Positions 1-11,309 of a DNA stretch of 64,000 bases are shown piece after piece (position 1 is the first letter of the stretch; each line of letters starts with the position of its first letter). Both the position numbers and the translations under genes were made by a program. The stretch is from Rhizoclosmatium globosum. Its lineage: Eukaryota; Chytridiomycota; Chytridiomycetes; Chytridiales; Chytriomycetaceae. The notes under the pieces were generated by a model that worked only from the letters and a program-made list of their open reading frames with translations, made no database searches and had not been told where the DNA came from. Location of the stretch: contig MCGO01000086.1 in assembly GCA_002104985.1 (NCBI GenBank), positions 1 to 64,000 of the forward strand, in the 5' to 3' direction.

Positions 1-11
1 AAATTGAGTAA

Positions 12-1728
12 TTAATTCAGATATTGGAATTCCAGCATATTTTCAGGTTCGGTCATTAATAGTTCTTTGGCAGTTGCAAGATCAGTGGTTCATCCAATGA
101 AATACTAAGTTCATGGTCTTTCTCCAATCTTCCAAATGATTTTTCAAAAAGCCATGCTTGTGTTATGGTAAAACCATAGGCATTCCAAAGTAAATATGAA
201 ACAAGACACTGTCTTTCAGGAGCTGAAGACAGTCAGGATAAATTTCCTTGTTGAATCTGGTTGAATCAAAGAGACGTTTTAATGTCAATTCAAAGGTATC
301 AGATGATGTAACCATTGATACATATTCTGCAACTAATAGTAGAGGTTTTTGTAGAAGAAAACATCTGACTTGAAATTCAACAAATGACGTAAGAAACCGA
401 ACTCTTCCGATGAACCAGGATGCATCTTCAGTTGAAATAGGATCATTTGGAAAGAATTCCCCAACAAAGTCTTGGACCGCAGCAGCAGAATCAAATGTGT
501 TTGATATAATAAACTTAATATCAACATTAGGCTTTGCTGCTCTTGAAAGTATCAAAGAATAGGCTTCATCCAGTTTCAAACCAGTTCCACATGACACAAA
601 TGAGCAACCACTGATTTCAAGAAATCCAACTGTTAGACCATAATATAAAGGCTTTGAGGCCTCATTCTCTGATGATGGAAACTTATTGATGTTCATTTCT
701 ATAGTTGCCTGAGCTTCATCTAAAAACACAAGTACATGTTCAATGGTTTTGACTGAAGGACTTCCAGATTTTTAGATGCCATGTTGGCCATTAAGACAAC
801 AAGATTTCTTTTAAGCCTTCTTTCAGAAAGTGCACAGAATTCATTCACCAAAGGTGTGAAGTCAAATTTTAACTGTAGAATAAGCCATTGCAATGGTGTA
901 AGATTCAGGTGTGCAAGTCGTTGGAAAACCCAAAGTCTGGCAGATACTAGGCATCCGATGAATCTTGAGAGACACATTTGATTGTGAAGAGGATTTGAAG
1001 TAAGATGGTGTTGGAATCTGATTTTCAAAAAGTCATGAATAGGCTTTCAAAATAATTTCATTACCGTTGAAGTACATTTGTAAAGTCAGGGGAGCCAGGA
1101 ATTACATTATCTTGAACTGTAAAGAACAGTCCAAATCTTTGTGTTAAAATTTCAAAAATATCTCGCGTTTTCCCAGTACCACTTGTTCCAACCATAATAG
1201 TCCTTCTTTGAGCCAAACATTGCGAAAGAAGATCATCAATATTAAGAAATCCGAGGTTCCAAAACAGTAATGTCGGTTGGTTCAGGAAAAACGGAACTTC
1301 AGTATTTCCAACCACTTTTGTGTTTAGTTGAACGTAAGCAGGAATTGTTGACTCAGGCAGGAGGATATCAAACAGTGAAGAAAGATTATGCATCACTTGA
1401 TCACTGCTGAGCTCGTCCACACTCCAGCCTTTGTTGGTAATGGGAGGCGTTGGAACAGCTTGAACAACTTGAAGACACTGTAAAGTTGTACCAACAAGCT
1501 CTGCAGACGTTCCCGTTCTTTGCGAAGACAAGCAATCCAAAGTTTAACATCACTGTCATACAAGTGCTTCTGGTCAAACTCTGGAATGGCGTCCCACCTC
1601 GGCTTAAGATCTTTTAAGATGATATCGTCAGCGAGGTTGGCCAGCTGAAGATTCAACGCCTGTGTCAGTCCATTAGATGTGCCATGCTATCAATCAGTTA
1701 CCTGTATTCCTTTTTCAAGATCTGTCAT
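12..1728 (-). pseudogene. Crinkler (CRN)-like P-loop protein, frameshifted
   Basis: This minus-strand locus resembles the P-loop NTPase region of Crinkler-type proteins of oomycetes, chytrids and mycorrhizal fungi. A Walker A motif, GTSGTGKTR, lies near 1160-1185, followed by FGLFFTV. A Walker B-like VFLDEAQ sits near 715-735, and GTGLKLDEA near 560-590. A start ATG at 1728 begins a 9-codon exon that splices at 1701/1660 to a 49 nt intron; a second intron of about 53 nt lies at about 1066-1014. Both keep phase. Four apparent one-base losses break the frame, near 1503, 771 (A5 run), 171 (A4 run) and 78. After each, the adjacent frame continues the family-like sequence to a stop at 12-14. An intron 3' splice site just upstream of the ATG (near 1755) hints at a missing first exon. 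Family assignment is from recognition of motifs. Whether the gene is dead or the assembly is wrong cannot be told here. Confidence 0.6.
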
Positions 1729-1899
1729 GAGTTTCCCTGAGGGTTTCGCCTTGGTGAAAGAAAATAAAAAAGAAGGCTTAATCTCAAAGTTTTAAACCAA
1801 ATGAATCTTACTTCTATTAAATTAAAAAAGTCGTTCCGTCACCTTTCAAAGGTCGTTTAATCATCTCGAATAGGAAACCAGACTCGGAACAAAATCCAG

Positions 1900-2748
1900 A
1901 TGACGCCTCCTCCAACACACCGCTACTCCGTTCTGTGTCTAGACATTGATGGCACGCTACTCTCGTCGTGCAAGCAAGTAAGTGCGCGCACGTTGGCAGC
2001 AATCGAGCGTGTGCGGGGAACCGGGGCGTCCGTTGCGCTTGTGACTGGGCGGCCAGCGCTGCGAGTCGCGCCCGTTTCCGCGCTGCTCGGCTTCGAACCA
2101 CTCGTCGTTTGCTGCAACGGCGCCGTGGCGATCGCTGAAACCGGTGACGTCATCTTCGAAAGGCGAATTGAGCGAGACGACGTCACGCGCATCGTCGCTA
2201 CAGCCGCAAAGTTTAACATGATCGTAAACTACTACCAACACGGGTACCATGCCGTGCGCGTCTCGGAGCAGGACTCGTTGGACAACCAGGCCAGGCTTGA
2301 TGCCTTCAAGGACGCCGTCAATATTCCATTCGAATACACTCACGATTACTCGGCAATTCCCGTTCTGCCTGCGAAAATACTGCTGCTGACAGTTGCTCCC
2401 GGTTCTGGATATCAATCACTCAAACAAAACGTACCAGGCATCAATGTTTATTACGAAGATTCGTTCCTGGATTGCGTACATGCATCTGTCAACAAAGCAG
2501 AAGGTGTAAAACAATTGTGCAAGCATCTTGGTGCACTTCCAAAGGAAACTGTTTGCTTTGGTGACGGCAGTAACGATATCGATTTCCTTCAAGAAGCAGG
2601 TCTCGGGTTCGCAATGAACAATGGAGTGGATGCTGTGAAACAAGTAGCTCATCAAATCACGCGATTTTCAAATGATGAAGACGGTGTTGCGATTGAAATC
2701 GAGGATTTGTTGGAGAAAGGTCTCTTTGGTCCACCAATTGGAATATAG
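1900..2748 (+). CDS. Cof/YidA-type HAD-superfamily phosphatase
   Basis: Intronless gene of 282 aa. The nucleophile motif is LDIDGTLL (residues about 14-21), motif II is VTGRP near residue 49, and the C-terminal motif is FGDGSNDIDFL near residue 226. With the Lys in PAKILLL these match a class IIB (Cof-type) HAD hydrolase, which dephosphorylates sugar phosphates or other small phospho-metabolites in the cytosol; the substrate cannot be told. Length is typical of the family. The first ATG with the full N-terminal strand was taken as start. The first ~400 bp are clearly more G+C-rich than the second half and than the neighbours. It is divergent from the Crinkler-like locus (about 170 bp between starts). 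Its 3' end meets that of PAC1/LIS1, 57 bp apart. Confidence 0.9.
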   Translation: MTPPPTHRYSVLCLDIDGTLLSSCKQVSARTLAAIERVRGTGASVALVTGRPALRVAPVSALLGFEPLVVCCNGAVAIAETGDVIFERRIERDDVTRIVATAAKFNMIVNYYQHGYHAVRVSEQDSLDNQARLDAFKDAVNIPFEYTHDYSAIPVLPAKILLLTVAPGSGYQSLKQNVPGINVYYEDSFLDCVHASVNKAEGVKQLCKHLGALPKETVCFGDGSNDIDFLQEAGLGFAMNNGVDAVKQVAHQITRFSNDEDGVAIEIEDLLEKGLFGPPIGI

Positions 2749-2805
2749 ATGGTGGATCAGTTGGTTTATTGACGCAAAGAATAGAAAGAAATATGAACAA
2801 TAGTA

Positions 2806-4520
2806 TCAGCTACATTTGAAGACTTTCGCTGTCTGATCTTCACTTCCAGTAGCAATCAATCCCCGTCGTTTGTGAACATCCAAACAAGTCACAAACTGCT
2901 CATGCACAGCGTCCATAGTTCGAACAATTTTTCCATTGTTGGTCAAGTCCCAGACAATCAGCGACTTGTCGTCTCCGGTACTAAGAAGGTATTTTCCGTT
3001 AGGGTGGAAAGCGATTGAACGAATCCAGTTGTCATGTCCAGTCTGCCAATGAACGTTAGTCAATGGTAACATAACCATCCTTATAAAATTCATCTCACCA
3101 ATGTCATGACCTCAAAACCAGTCTCAGTATCCCAGACGCGGACAGTGTTGTCACGGGATCCACTAGCAACGTATTGCCCCGGAACAGCAACCTATAAACG
3201 AATGAGAAATTATTTTATGCAACCCCAAAACCCACCTCAGAAGCTCCCACAATCTTTTCAATAGTCTTGGACGTGAAAAGTGGCGCGAAAGCAACACATT
3301 CAACAACATGACTGTGTCCCTTGAGGGTATTCACGACATCGCCGGAATTAATATCGCTAATAACGATATTCTACCAGAACAGTCAGATTGAACTTGAACT
3401 AAACAATGTTAACTTACATGGTCATTTCCGCAACTCGCAACAAACTTTCCATCCTCACTGACGTCGACTCCGCGGACCCACTCCTCATGACCGTAGATTG
3501 TGCGAACGCAGTATCCAGTTGCAACCTCCCAAACCTTGACGGTCTTGTCACGCGAAGCACTAACCAAAAAGTCTCCAGATGGAGTAAAAGCAACCGCAGA
3601 AACGACCTCGTCGTGCCCTTGCAACGTCCGAATACATTTCCAGTCATTCTGAAGGTCCCACAATTTGATGCTAAGGTCAGATGAAGCGGTGGCTGTGCGC
3701 GAAGGGGAAAATATGAGAATGTCGTTGCGAAACTCCTTAACTTACCAAGCAAATTTCCCAACCGTCCTTCCCCGTCATCAAAAGCAACAGCATTCACAGC
3801 TTTAGTGTGTCCCTTAAGAGTGCGTTCGTATTCACCGGTCTCAAAGTCCCAAATTGACACATTAGCGTCTTCAGAAGCAGTAGCGATAGAGTTGTAAAGA
3901 GGATGGAACGCAATACTTGTCACTGCTGCGCGATGCCCAGCAAGTGTTGTTGGTGGAGTAGCAACGGAAGGAAGGAAGTCAGGGTTGGAAGGAGCCTTTC
4001 GTCCAGGAGAGGATGGACCTGTGTTATAAACGGAGAGCTTATCTTCGAGGTCCATAACCTGAGTAGTGCCGTTAATAAACACTATGATACGATATTGAAT
4101 GACACTGTTGTTGAACCATCCAATTACACAAGCGTCTCCACCCTCCACATATCCAAAGCGACACCACGGCTCGTTTCAGACTAAATCTCACCTTCTTCTG
4201 CAAGCGGACAACCGAAATCCACTTCTTTTCCAAGAGGTTCGAATAACGTTGCTGGCCATCACCAAGGTATGTCAACCCAGTCTCGCGCTGAAGGCCTTCG
4301 AAGGCAGCAGTGAATCCATTCGTGTGGAGGTAGTCGAGCACACTCAAGTTGCTGCGGATGAGTGGGTTAGCTTCAATGTCGCCAATTTAAGGGGGATGAG
4401 GTTGTTGGGTGTTGGAACAGCGAGAATCACAGTAGTTCCTGCCTCGATTGATGCATAATACAATGATAATGGTGCTTACAGCTCTTCCTTCTGTTTGTCC
4501 GTGAGAGTCGCGGCAGCCAT
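2806..4520 (-). CDS. PAC1: LIS1/PAC1/NudF, dynein regulator with LisH and WD40 repeats
   Basis: Seven exons (4520-4480, 4351-4192, 4058-3746, 3692-3418, 3370-3236, 3191-3099, 3042-2806) give 417 aa with every phase consistent. The N-terminus [15 protein letters not shown] leads into a LisH motif ([17 protein letters not shown]). A coiled-coil stretch ([12 protein letters not shown]) follows, then seven WD40 blades, each with recognisable GH...WD pairs such as [27 protein letters not shown] and KTVKVWEV. Family knowledge: LIS1 binds cytoplasmic dynein and tethers or activates it for nuclear and organelle movement on microtubules, alongside dynactin. Introns start GTAAGC, GTGAGA, GTAAGT, GTAAGT, GTGGGT and GTGAGA. 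Length matches fungal PAC1. A dynactin subunit lies 30 kb away in this window. Confidence 0.95.
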
Positions 4521-4722
4521 ATGATTTGATGACCTTTTTTTTGGACACATCAGAACAACGATAGCACAATAATATCTAAACAGGGAATTGTGATGAAGTG
4601 TAGAAAGCGAAACTTCAACCAATCGAGTCTCTGAAGTTCCCACACATTAACCATTATTTTATGTTGTGGTATCAATTATTGAACGATTCCACAATGCCAG
4701 CCTTCATGTATTTGTCCGCTAA

Positions 4723-6334
4723 TCAACTCTTCTCAATCAATCGCTTCATTAAGCGAGCAATATTAGGTCCGTTTTCAGTGATCATTCGCTCTATAGTTGC
4801 TTCAGTGGTTCGGAATCCAAGCTCCCTCATCATTTCAAACACCGATTGAAAATTATCACCATAAAGATCACCAGGATACATGCTTTGGTCAAGTTCATCG
4901 AAGAATCTATGCAGTAAAGGGTTCCCTGGCTTCACGGCTTTAAACAGTTCCTCTACGCCAGGCACCATTGGCCCATAGTTGACACCCTGTAGGGCAAACC
5001 ACAGTGCCTCTGTTGTGACAAAAACACCTCGATCAAGAAGAAGATGCAATACCTTCACATCTCCATTGCGACGAATGGAGCTCAAAAGATCCTTGAAGTG
5101 GGTAAACTTTGTCCCACAATCTGGTTCGTATTTCTCCAAAAGCAACTTGAAACGAGGAGTAACTTGACAAATACGTTGTGCTTGGAATGTTGCATAGTAC
5201 AGTGCCTCGGAAGTGACAACCGCACCAAGATCGATGAGCTTGTCAATAATGTCCTCAAAAGTTTGTAGTTCACATTCAACTGCCATAAATGCAATATGGC
5301 CGAGCGCATTGGTAAAAAGAGAATCAGGGTAAACTCCAATTTTGATCAGATACGGTATTTTCTCGAAGTAATAGTCATCATCAACATCCATTGGATATGG
5401 GGAGGGCAGTAAGTCATCGCCATCATATGCTGCCTCTGGATCCATCAGTTGGATCATTTCCATATCCACGGGCCCAATCACACTCTTTTCGTGAAATTTA
5501 TATCATCTATTTCACTGGATAATGACCATTCTTGGCATGCATTTAACAAAAGCTCAACCAATTCCCAATCTCTACACATAAATGCATTATTTACTGTATG
5601 TGGCCCAATTATACAGCGATCCGAATAATAGCTCTGAAGCTTCCAGCAGTCAAGGACATGTTTGATGTAAAGCTTATGGCCTGTGCTACAACGTTTGTGA
5701 TCAGACGCTGGTCGATAATCAAACCGTTTGCAAGAAACAGGTCTAATATTGGGATCGCATGTGGGTTCAACACAGATAATTGTAATCCTTCAAGATGATT
5801 CCAAGAATGCAAATTGACGAATGAAGATAAAACTGAATCACTCTGAATGCTAAGCCCTGATGAAGCTAAAACTGAATAGGAAGTTGGGCCAATTCCAGAT
5901 TGTAGAATGCGAGATACAATATCAAAATCTTGACAATTCATCACACTCCAAATATGATCAGAATCGTAGAGCTCAAGAGTCTCAAGGGAAGGAATATGCT
6001 TTCGGCATGAGACATAATCTCCTTGAATCACACGTCCACTAAAATTGATCGCCTTCCATCCCATAAACACGGTCTTGGCCACATTTATCCAATTATTTTG
6101 AATAGCTCCAATTGCAATGTCGGGAGAGAACTGATTTACAAGATTTCTGGGAACTGCAATCACCTCTGTTCCATTGGGCATTCCCTTTGAGAGTAAATAG
6201 CGAAGATTGCCCACAACAAGAAACTCGGCCATATCTTTATGCCCAGACTCTATAGACTATCTATGTCGTTAGATTGGTATCAATCAAAATGTGAAACACA
6301 CCTCCGACAACTCTATCACAACAGACTTTCCTTG
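4723..6334 (-). pseudogene. F-box-like/helical-repeat family, copy A (5'-truncated, frameshifted)
   Basis: Copy A carries only the repeat part of the family. It has the end of the first coding segment (about 6334-6302, ending ..VVIELSE), a 45 nt intron (6301-6257) and then ..HKDMAEFLVVGNLRYLLSKG onward. It continues through LVNQFSP, GPTSYSVLASSGL and the C-terminal LGFRTTEATIE block. Compared with copy B, one base is missing at about 5681-5684. Before this point the frame stops at 5609; after it, the adjacent frame runs intact to a stop at 4723. The N-terminal F-box-like segment is absent, and the locus is joined directly to the truncated 3' end of copy B. This looks like a deletion between tandem paralogues. 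Function is unknown; the helical hairpins resemble degenerate ankyrin repeats. Confidence 0.7.
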
Positions 6335-8184
6335 CAAAACCCCAAAGCTGTCAACAGCGCTTGCTCTGTGACGGCAACACCTCGTTCTAGAAGCAAGTGG
6401 AGTACCTTCATATCACCATGGTCATTGATGGAGCTCAAAACATTTTCCCAATGATCAAATTTAGGGCTAGAGTCATTCAGCTCATATCTCCCCAAAAGGA
6501 ATCTGAATCGAGGAGTAGCTCCGCAAAAATAATCTTTATGAAGTGATGCACTATAGAGTGCACTTGGAGTAACAACTGCACCAAAACTCATGAGTTTATC
6601 AACAATGTCCTCGAATTTCGTTATCTCCCAATCAACAGCCATAAATGCAATGTGGCTAAGCGCTCGGTTGAAAAGAGACTCAGGATAAACACCAATCTTG
6701 TTCAAATATGGCACATTCTCAAAATAGTAGAGGTCATCGACGTCAATTGGATACGGTGCTGGCAGGTCGAAGCCTCCATCAATGTCTGAATCCATCTCAA
6801 TCATGCCCATGTCCACAACACCAATTATAGTCTTGTCTGCCAAAAAGTTGCCATTTCTGGCACTGGCTACTGACCATTCTCGGCATGCATTTAATAGAAG
6901 CTCAACTAAATCCCAAATCTCTGCACATGAATGCGTTGTTTACTGTATGTGGTCCAATTATACAGCGATCCAAATAATTGTCCTGAAGCTTCCAACGGTC
7001 AAGAATATGTGTAATATATGGTTTATGACCTGTTGCCACAACAGTTGTGATTAAGCGCTGATCAATAATCAGCCCATTCGCCAGAAACAGGTCCAAATCG
7101 GGATTCAAAACAGATGACCTAAATTCCTCAAGATAATTCCAGTAACATAAATTTATAAACGAAGCTAAAGCTGGTTGGTTGTGAGTGATAAGTCCTGACG
7201 AGATTACAACTGCGTACGGAGTTGGACCCACACCAAGTTTTAAAAGACGGGACACCATTTCAACATCTTGACAATTCACCCGATACCAAATTTGATTGGA
7301 ATCCTGTATATCAAGAGTTTCCCAGGGAGGAATCCGCTTCTGGCAAATGATATGATCCCCTTCATCAAAAAGACCACTAAAATCGATCAATTTCCATCCA
7401 AGAATAACAGTTTTTGCTACATTAAAACAAGCGTTGCGGATAGCAGAATGCACAATTACTGGTGAGAACTGATTCACAAGATTTCTAGGCGCCACAAAAA
7501 CCTCCTCCGAATTCATCAGTAGCGTCTCCTTTGAAAGCAAATAGCCAAGATTACCCGCAGCTAGAAACTCGGCCATGTCGTTACACCCAAGCTCTAAAAG
7601 CTTAACTATATTCAGATAGGAAGAACCAAAATCAAAGAAGCACACACCTTCAATAAATCCACCACAACCCGTTTCTCCAGCAACGCCGCAACAACTTTTC
7701 CCGCCGTTAAGTCATGCGGCAACCCATACACAGCCAGCAAGAGCCCCAAGTTCCCCCTTCTCAGAACATTCTCCGAACAAGCGTCCAGATGCTCATCTTT
7801 CAGCTTTGGCCCCGCTGCGTAAAACAGTGGAACAAGTGTGTCGGCATCATGCATTTCCAAAAGCTTCATTACCGCACATTCATCGGCAGACGTCTCCCCT
7901 GCCTCATCGCATGAGTGCGTAGCCCCCATTGAGAACATACAAGACAGAACATCAGTCGATTGAGGCATCTTGAACCACGACTCAGAGAAAGTCCTTGATA
8001 TGGCTACCTTCTTTCCATATCGCTCAATCAGATACGTAGCGCGAGAAACTGGTGGTTCCCAGCAATACGAACGGATGAGTCTGTTGATGCAAGACAGTTG
8101 CACAAAGTCTTTCGTACTGTCGCAAGCCAATACGAAAATGCGAAGCCAGAGTTCAGGTAGCAGCTCTGGTTGTGGCTTATGCAT
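6316..8184 (-). pseudogene. F-box-like/helical-repeat family, copy B (frameshifted, 3'-truncated)
   Basis: The start was placed at ATG 8184, just before an F-box-like segment (LLPELWLRIFVLACDSTKDF, then SCINRLIRSYCW). Exon 1 ends at 7646 and a 40 nt intron leads to 7605. This copy lacks the first intron of the other members, so their 95 nt exon is fused to exon 1. Repeat modules follow (LVNQFSP, GVGPTPYAVVISSGL, LFLANGLIIDQ). Relative to the paralogues an extra T at about 6916-6918 throws the frame into a stop at 6902. The correct frame resumes and runs to 6316 with YPIDVDDLYYFENVPYL and SFGAVVTPSALYSAS. The last ~75 residues present in other members are missing, and the sequence fuses to copy A. 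Family knowledge: F-box motifs bind SKP1 in SCF ubiquitin ligases. Whether this divergent motif does so is inference. Confidence 0.7.
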
Positions 8185-8697
8185 TTTTGAATGTCTGAAA
8201 AATTTCTGAAACAAACCCTGCTTTTAAGTGTTCTGTTATTGCTCAAAATTGATGCTAGAACAGTTGAAAACAAGCTGATCATCAAAGTCGCACTGTAAAC
8301 CAGCACGCATGAAAACGCGGAACCGATTTAGGTTTAGAGTTCTTGCGTTTTGATTGAATTGTTTTTTACTTTTGGATCCAAAAAACGCCAATAAAAAGTC
8401 CAACATGCATGAAGTCCGCAGACTCAAATTGGTACTTAACAGGGTGTTTCCTTCTCACGGACAAATTGGCTGCATGAGCGCAGCACTCCAAAAACGTACT
8501 CAATCAAGATCCAATTAAAAAGAGCAAACTCAGACGAAATTCAAATATTTAATATTACCATATCCCAATGGCAAACACTGAAAACAAAGGCACTAAAGCA
8601 GAATAGAAAAAAGACTAGAACATACATCATCGAGAACAACCAAAAACCGCACCATCTCCAACCTCCACATATAGTATACACACAGAAACGCAACAGT
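8185..8697. other. Intergenic region, no gene seen
   Basis: AT-rich spacer of about 510 bp between copy B of the F-box-like family and the 3' end of the bZIP gene, both minus strand. It should hold the promoter of copy B and the 3' end of the bZIP transcript. Small open frames here have no recognisable domain. Confidence 0.6.
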
Positions 8698-11118
8698 CTA
8701 CTGCTTCCGTTGCAAAAGCCTCCAAAGAACGATATCTTCTTCCTCACTTGCATTTCGTCCGACACTTCCTACATCCAAGCTTTCGAGTAACCGGGTCAAT
8801 GGATCCATTACTTCCTCTTCATGCAACGACGCATCATCGTCATCATCATCAAAGGATTCTTGGTTGAGGGTTGGAACAACAGGAGGTAACGAGACAACTT
8901 CGGGTTCATCACCACATAATGTCTCAACATCGTCGTTCACATCCTCCACTTCGTTGACAACAGTGACAGGAGCCGGTCGGTAGAACACAGAGACAGCGGT
9001 ACATGCAACGGAAGCAGCAAATTGCATCAATGCGTCACTGACATCCGCCATGTCCTTGACCTTGTCTTCAACAAAGATACTTCTCCTCCTCCCCACTCTC
9101 TTTAACACCTCCACTTCATCTTCCTCGACTCCAGAGAGCCATCGCTCCACAGCCTCGGTCCGCAAATCCCGCTCCAAGAGTGCCGCAGCAGCAGAAACCG
9201 ATACTTCAGGAACACAAACAGTGTGAACGCCAACCTCCCTCAAATCATTCCTCCTCCCACTTCCACTTCCCGAACTGACGCCGCTTTTGCAATCAGACTC
9301 TTTCTCGCCAGAAATCTTGACTCCAGCCACAAGCGCCTCCAACTCCTCCACTCTCCTCCGCAACTCGTCTCTCTCTTGCTCGCCCTTCTCAAACTCTTCT
9401 TGAATCGCCACATTTTCATTCACAACGCGACGAAGTTCAGCTTCAAGAGTATCAATGTACCTGTTAAAGTGGACAGTAAGCAAATAAACTCAATCAAACA
9501 AGTAAAAAACAAACTCAACTCTTTTCGACGCTCTCTGAAACTACGTGCGCTCAATTTGTTACGAAGTTGTCGACGCTCTTTACTTGTCAAGCTGGGATCC
9601 TTGAGAACAAGATACTCTCTTGCCAAATCCGGGTCCATCGGTCTCTGAGGCTTGAATTTATGGAGACTGAGCCCTTCGGCCTGACCTTTTCGCAAGGGTC
9701 GTTGCAAGAGAGGTGCTGGTTCGCCAAAGATCTTGTGGGTTTGAGTTGGAGTGGACAGCATCTTCAGCCATTTTGATGTAGTAGTTGATGTCGTCGTCTT
9801 CGTCGTCATCTTTGGATGCTGATGTTGAAGCTTGCTGTTGAGGTTGCGATGCTGCTGCTGAAGCACTTGTGGCAGAGGTGGATGCGTTGGCTGGTGGGAT
9901 GGAAGTGGATGCCTTGCGCTTTTTGGTGGCTGGAGATGTGAGATCGGAGACAGGCTCTGGAGGCGGAGGTGGCGCTTTTCGGGGACGACCACGACCACGT
10001 TTGACAGCAGGTGCAACTGGAGTCGAATCGGAGGGTGTTGATGCAGATGTGGATGTTGATGTTGGGGTGGATGTGGCTGATTTGGACGACGATTTGGTGG
10101 AGGAGCGGGTGGCTGTTTTGACAGGACCAGTCGCTGATACTGCTGCACTTGTTGCCGACACCACTAGAGGTTCTTGTTCAAAGGCCTCAAACTTGACAGG
10201 AGATGTCATGGTGTCTTGTGCTTGGATGTCCTCCATCTCCGCTTCCTCCACGTCACCAACGGGCTCTTCAACTTCCTCCTTCACATCCTCCAAGTCCTCG
10301 TCGTCCTGGTCATTCACATACACGACGCCATCCATGTCGCTGACACCAAAGACATCTGAAGGCGCCACATGACGAACAGTCGCGCTTTGAGCAAGATCAT
10401 GGTCAAGGACATTCGCCTTTTGAGCATCACCAAACAAATCCAAGAAAGACGGGTCTTGAGAGTAGAAGTCAAAGAGGGAAAAGTCGAGTTGGGCAAATGA
10501 TTGTTGATCCACAGAGTGGCTGTTTTGATCAAGGGGGAGTGTGGGTACTGCAGGAGAGGCAAAACCAAGCGAGTCGAGGACGGCCGATGCATCAAATGGA
10601 GTTGTGTTCAAGAGCGACTCGAGGATTGCGTCGGTTTGTTGTTGTTGGGTTTGTTGTTCGGCCTCTGTTTGAGGAAGATCAACAAGAAAGTCAAAGAGAC
10701 CATCGTCGGTGGATGCACTTGATGTTGATGGAGCAGTTGCTGATTGAGACTGAGTAGGAGCAGATGCAGTTGATTGTTTAGATGCAGTTGTAGCAGTTGT
10801 AGTTGTTGTAGTTGTAGCAGTAGTAGAAGCTTGGGCGACAGGGTATCCCTTTGAAGCAGAAGCTGAAGCAGAAGCCGAAGCTGAAGTCAACGGCACCGGA
10901 GAGCCAGCCGACTTTCTCGCCAACAACGAGTCTTTGAGCTGTAGAATCTGTTCGAGTGTTGGTGGTGGAACTGACTCAGGATGTTGTTGGCGCGAGGCAC
11001 TTCGAGGCGGGACTGGGACTGGGACTGGGAGAGCACTCAGAACAGGCGGCCCAACTGGCTTGATCACTTGGTTGCGCCGTGTCGTTGCTGATGCGGGAAA
11101 CACTGCTGCTGATGCCAT
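8698..11118 (-). CDS. bZIP transcription factor with long low-complexity N-terminus
   Basis: The protein starts at ATG 11118 with about 450 residues rich in Ser, Thr, Ala and Gln and several acidic blocks, as in an activation region. An AT-hook-like KRGRGRPRKAPPPPP lies near 10000. The bZIP domain follows: LTSKERRQLRNKLSARSFR has the invariant N-x7-R of the basic region, and a heptad zipper (YIDTLEAELRRVV..) comes after a 59 nt intron (9519-9461). The last exon ends at 8698. The frame changes by one base near 9740-9750 (CCC run). Upstream DDINYYIKMAEDAV and downstream HKFKPQRPMDPDLAREYL lie in different frames, and removing one base would give about 786 aa. A very short unusual intron near 9700 is the alternative. 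The nuclear DNA-binding role is from the family; targets are unknown. Confidence 0.8.
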
Positions 11119-11122
11119 TGTT

Positions 11123-11152
11123 TGTGTGTGTGTGTGCGTGTGTGTGCGTGTT
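11123..11152. repeat. (GT)n microsatellite
   Basis: A run of GT dinucleotides with two GC interruptions directly upstream of the bZIP start codon, in its likely 5' UTR or promoter (it reads as CA repeats on the gene strand). Confidence 0.9.
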
Positions 11153-11239
11153 GTTTGGTTGTGTGCAAAAGAGGTGGTGACAAGAACAAGACGCGCGTCT
11201 GTCTCGATTTCAAAAATGTCTCTTTCCCCTTCTCTCCCC

Positions 11240-11269
11240 TTCCTGCTTCCTGCTTCCTGCTTCCTGCTT
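11240..11269. repeat. TTCCTGC heptamer tandem repeat
   Basis: Four perfect copies of the 7-mer TTCCTGC between the bZIP promoter and the 3' end of the isomerase gene. Confidence 0.85.
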
Positions 11270-11309
11270 CTCCACCCAATCCTTCCTCCACCTTGAAACT
11301 AACACTCAT

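Noticed and set aside
5609..5798. Open frames on the + strand opposite the F-box-like copies
   Set aside because: They mirror the conserved minus-strand family frames, have no domain, and vanish in paralogues.
9869..10372. Plus-strand frame rich in Gly, Asp and Val opposite the bZIP gene
   Set aside because: It is the complement of the Ser/Thr/Ala-rich low-complexity region; no start context or domain.
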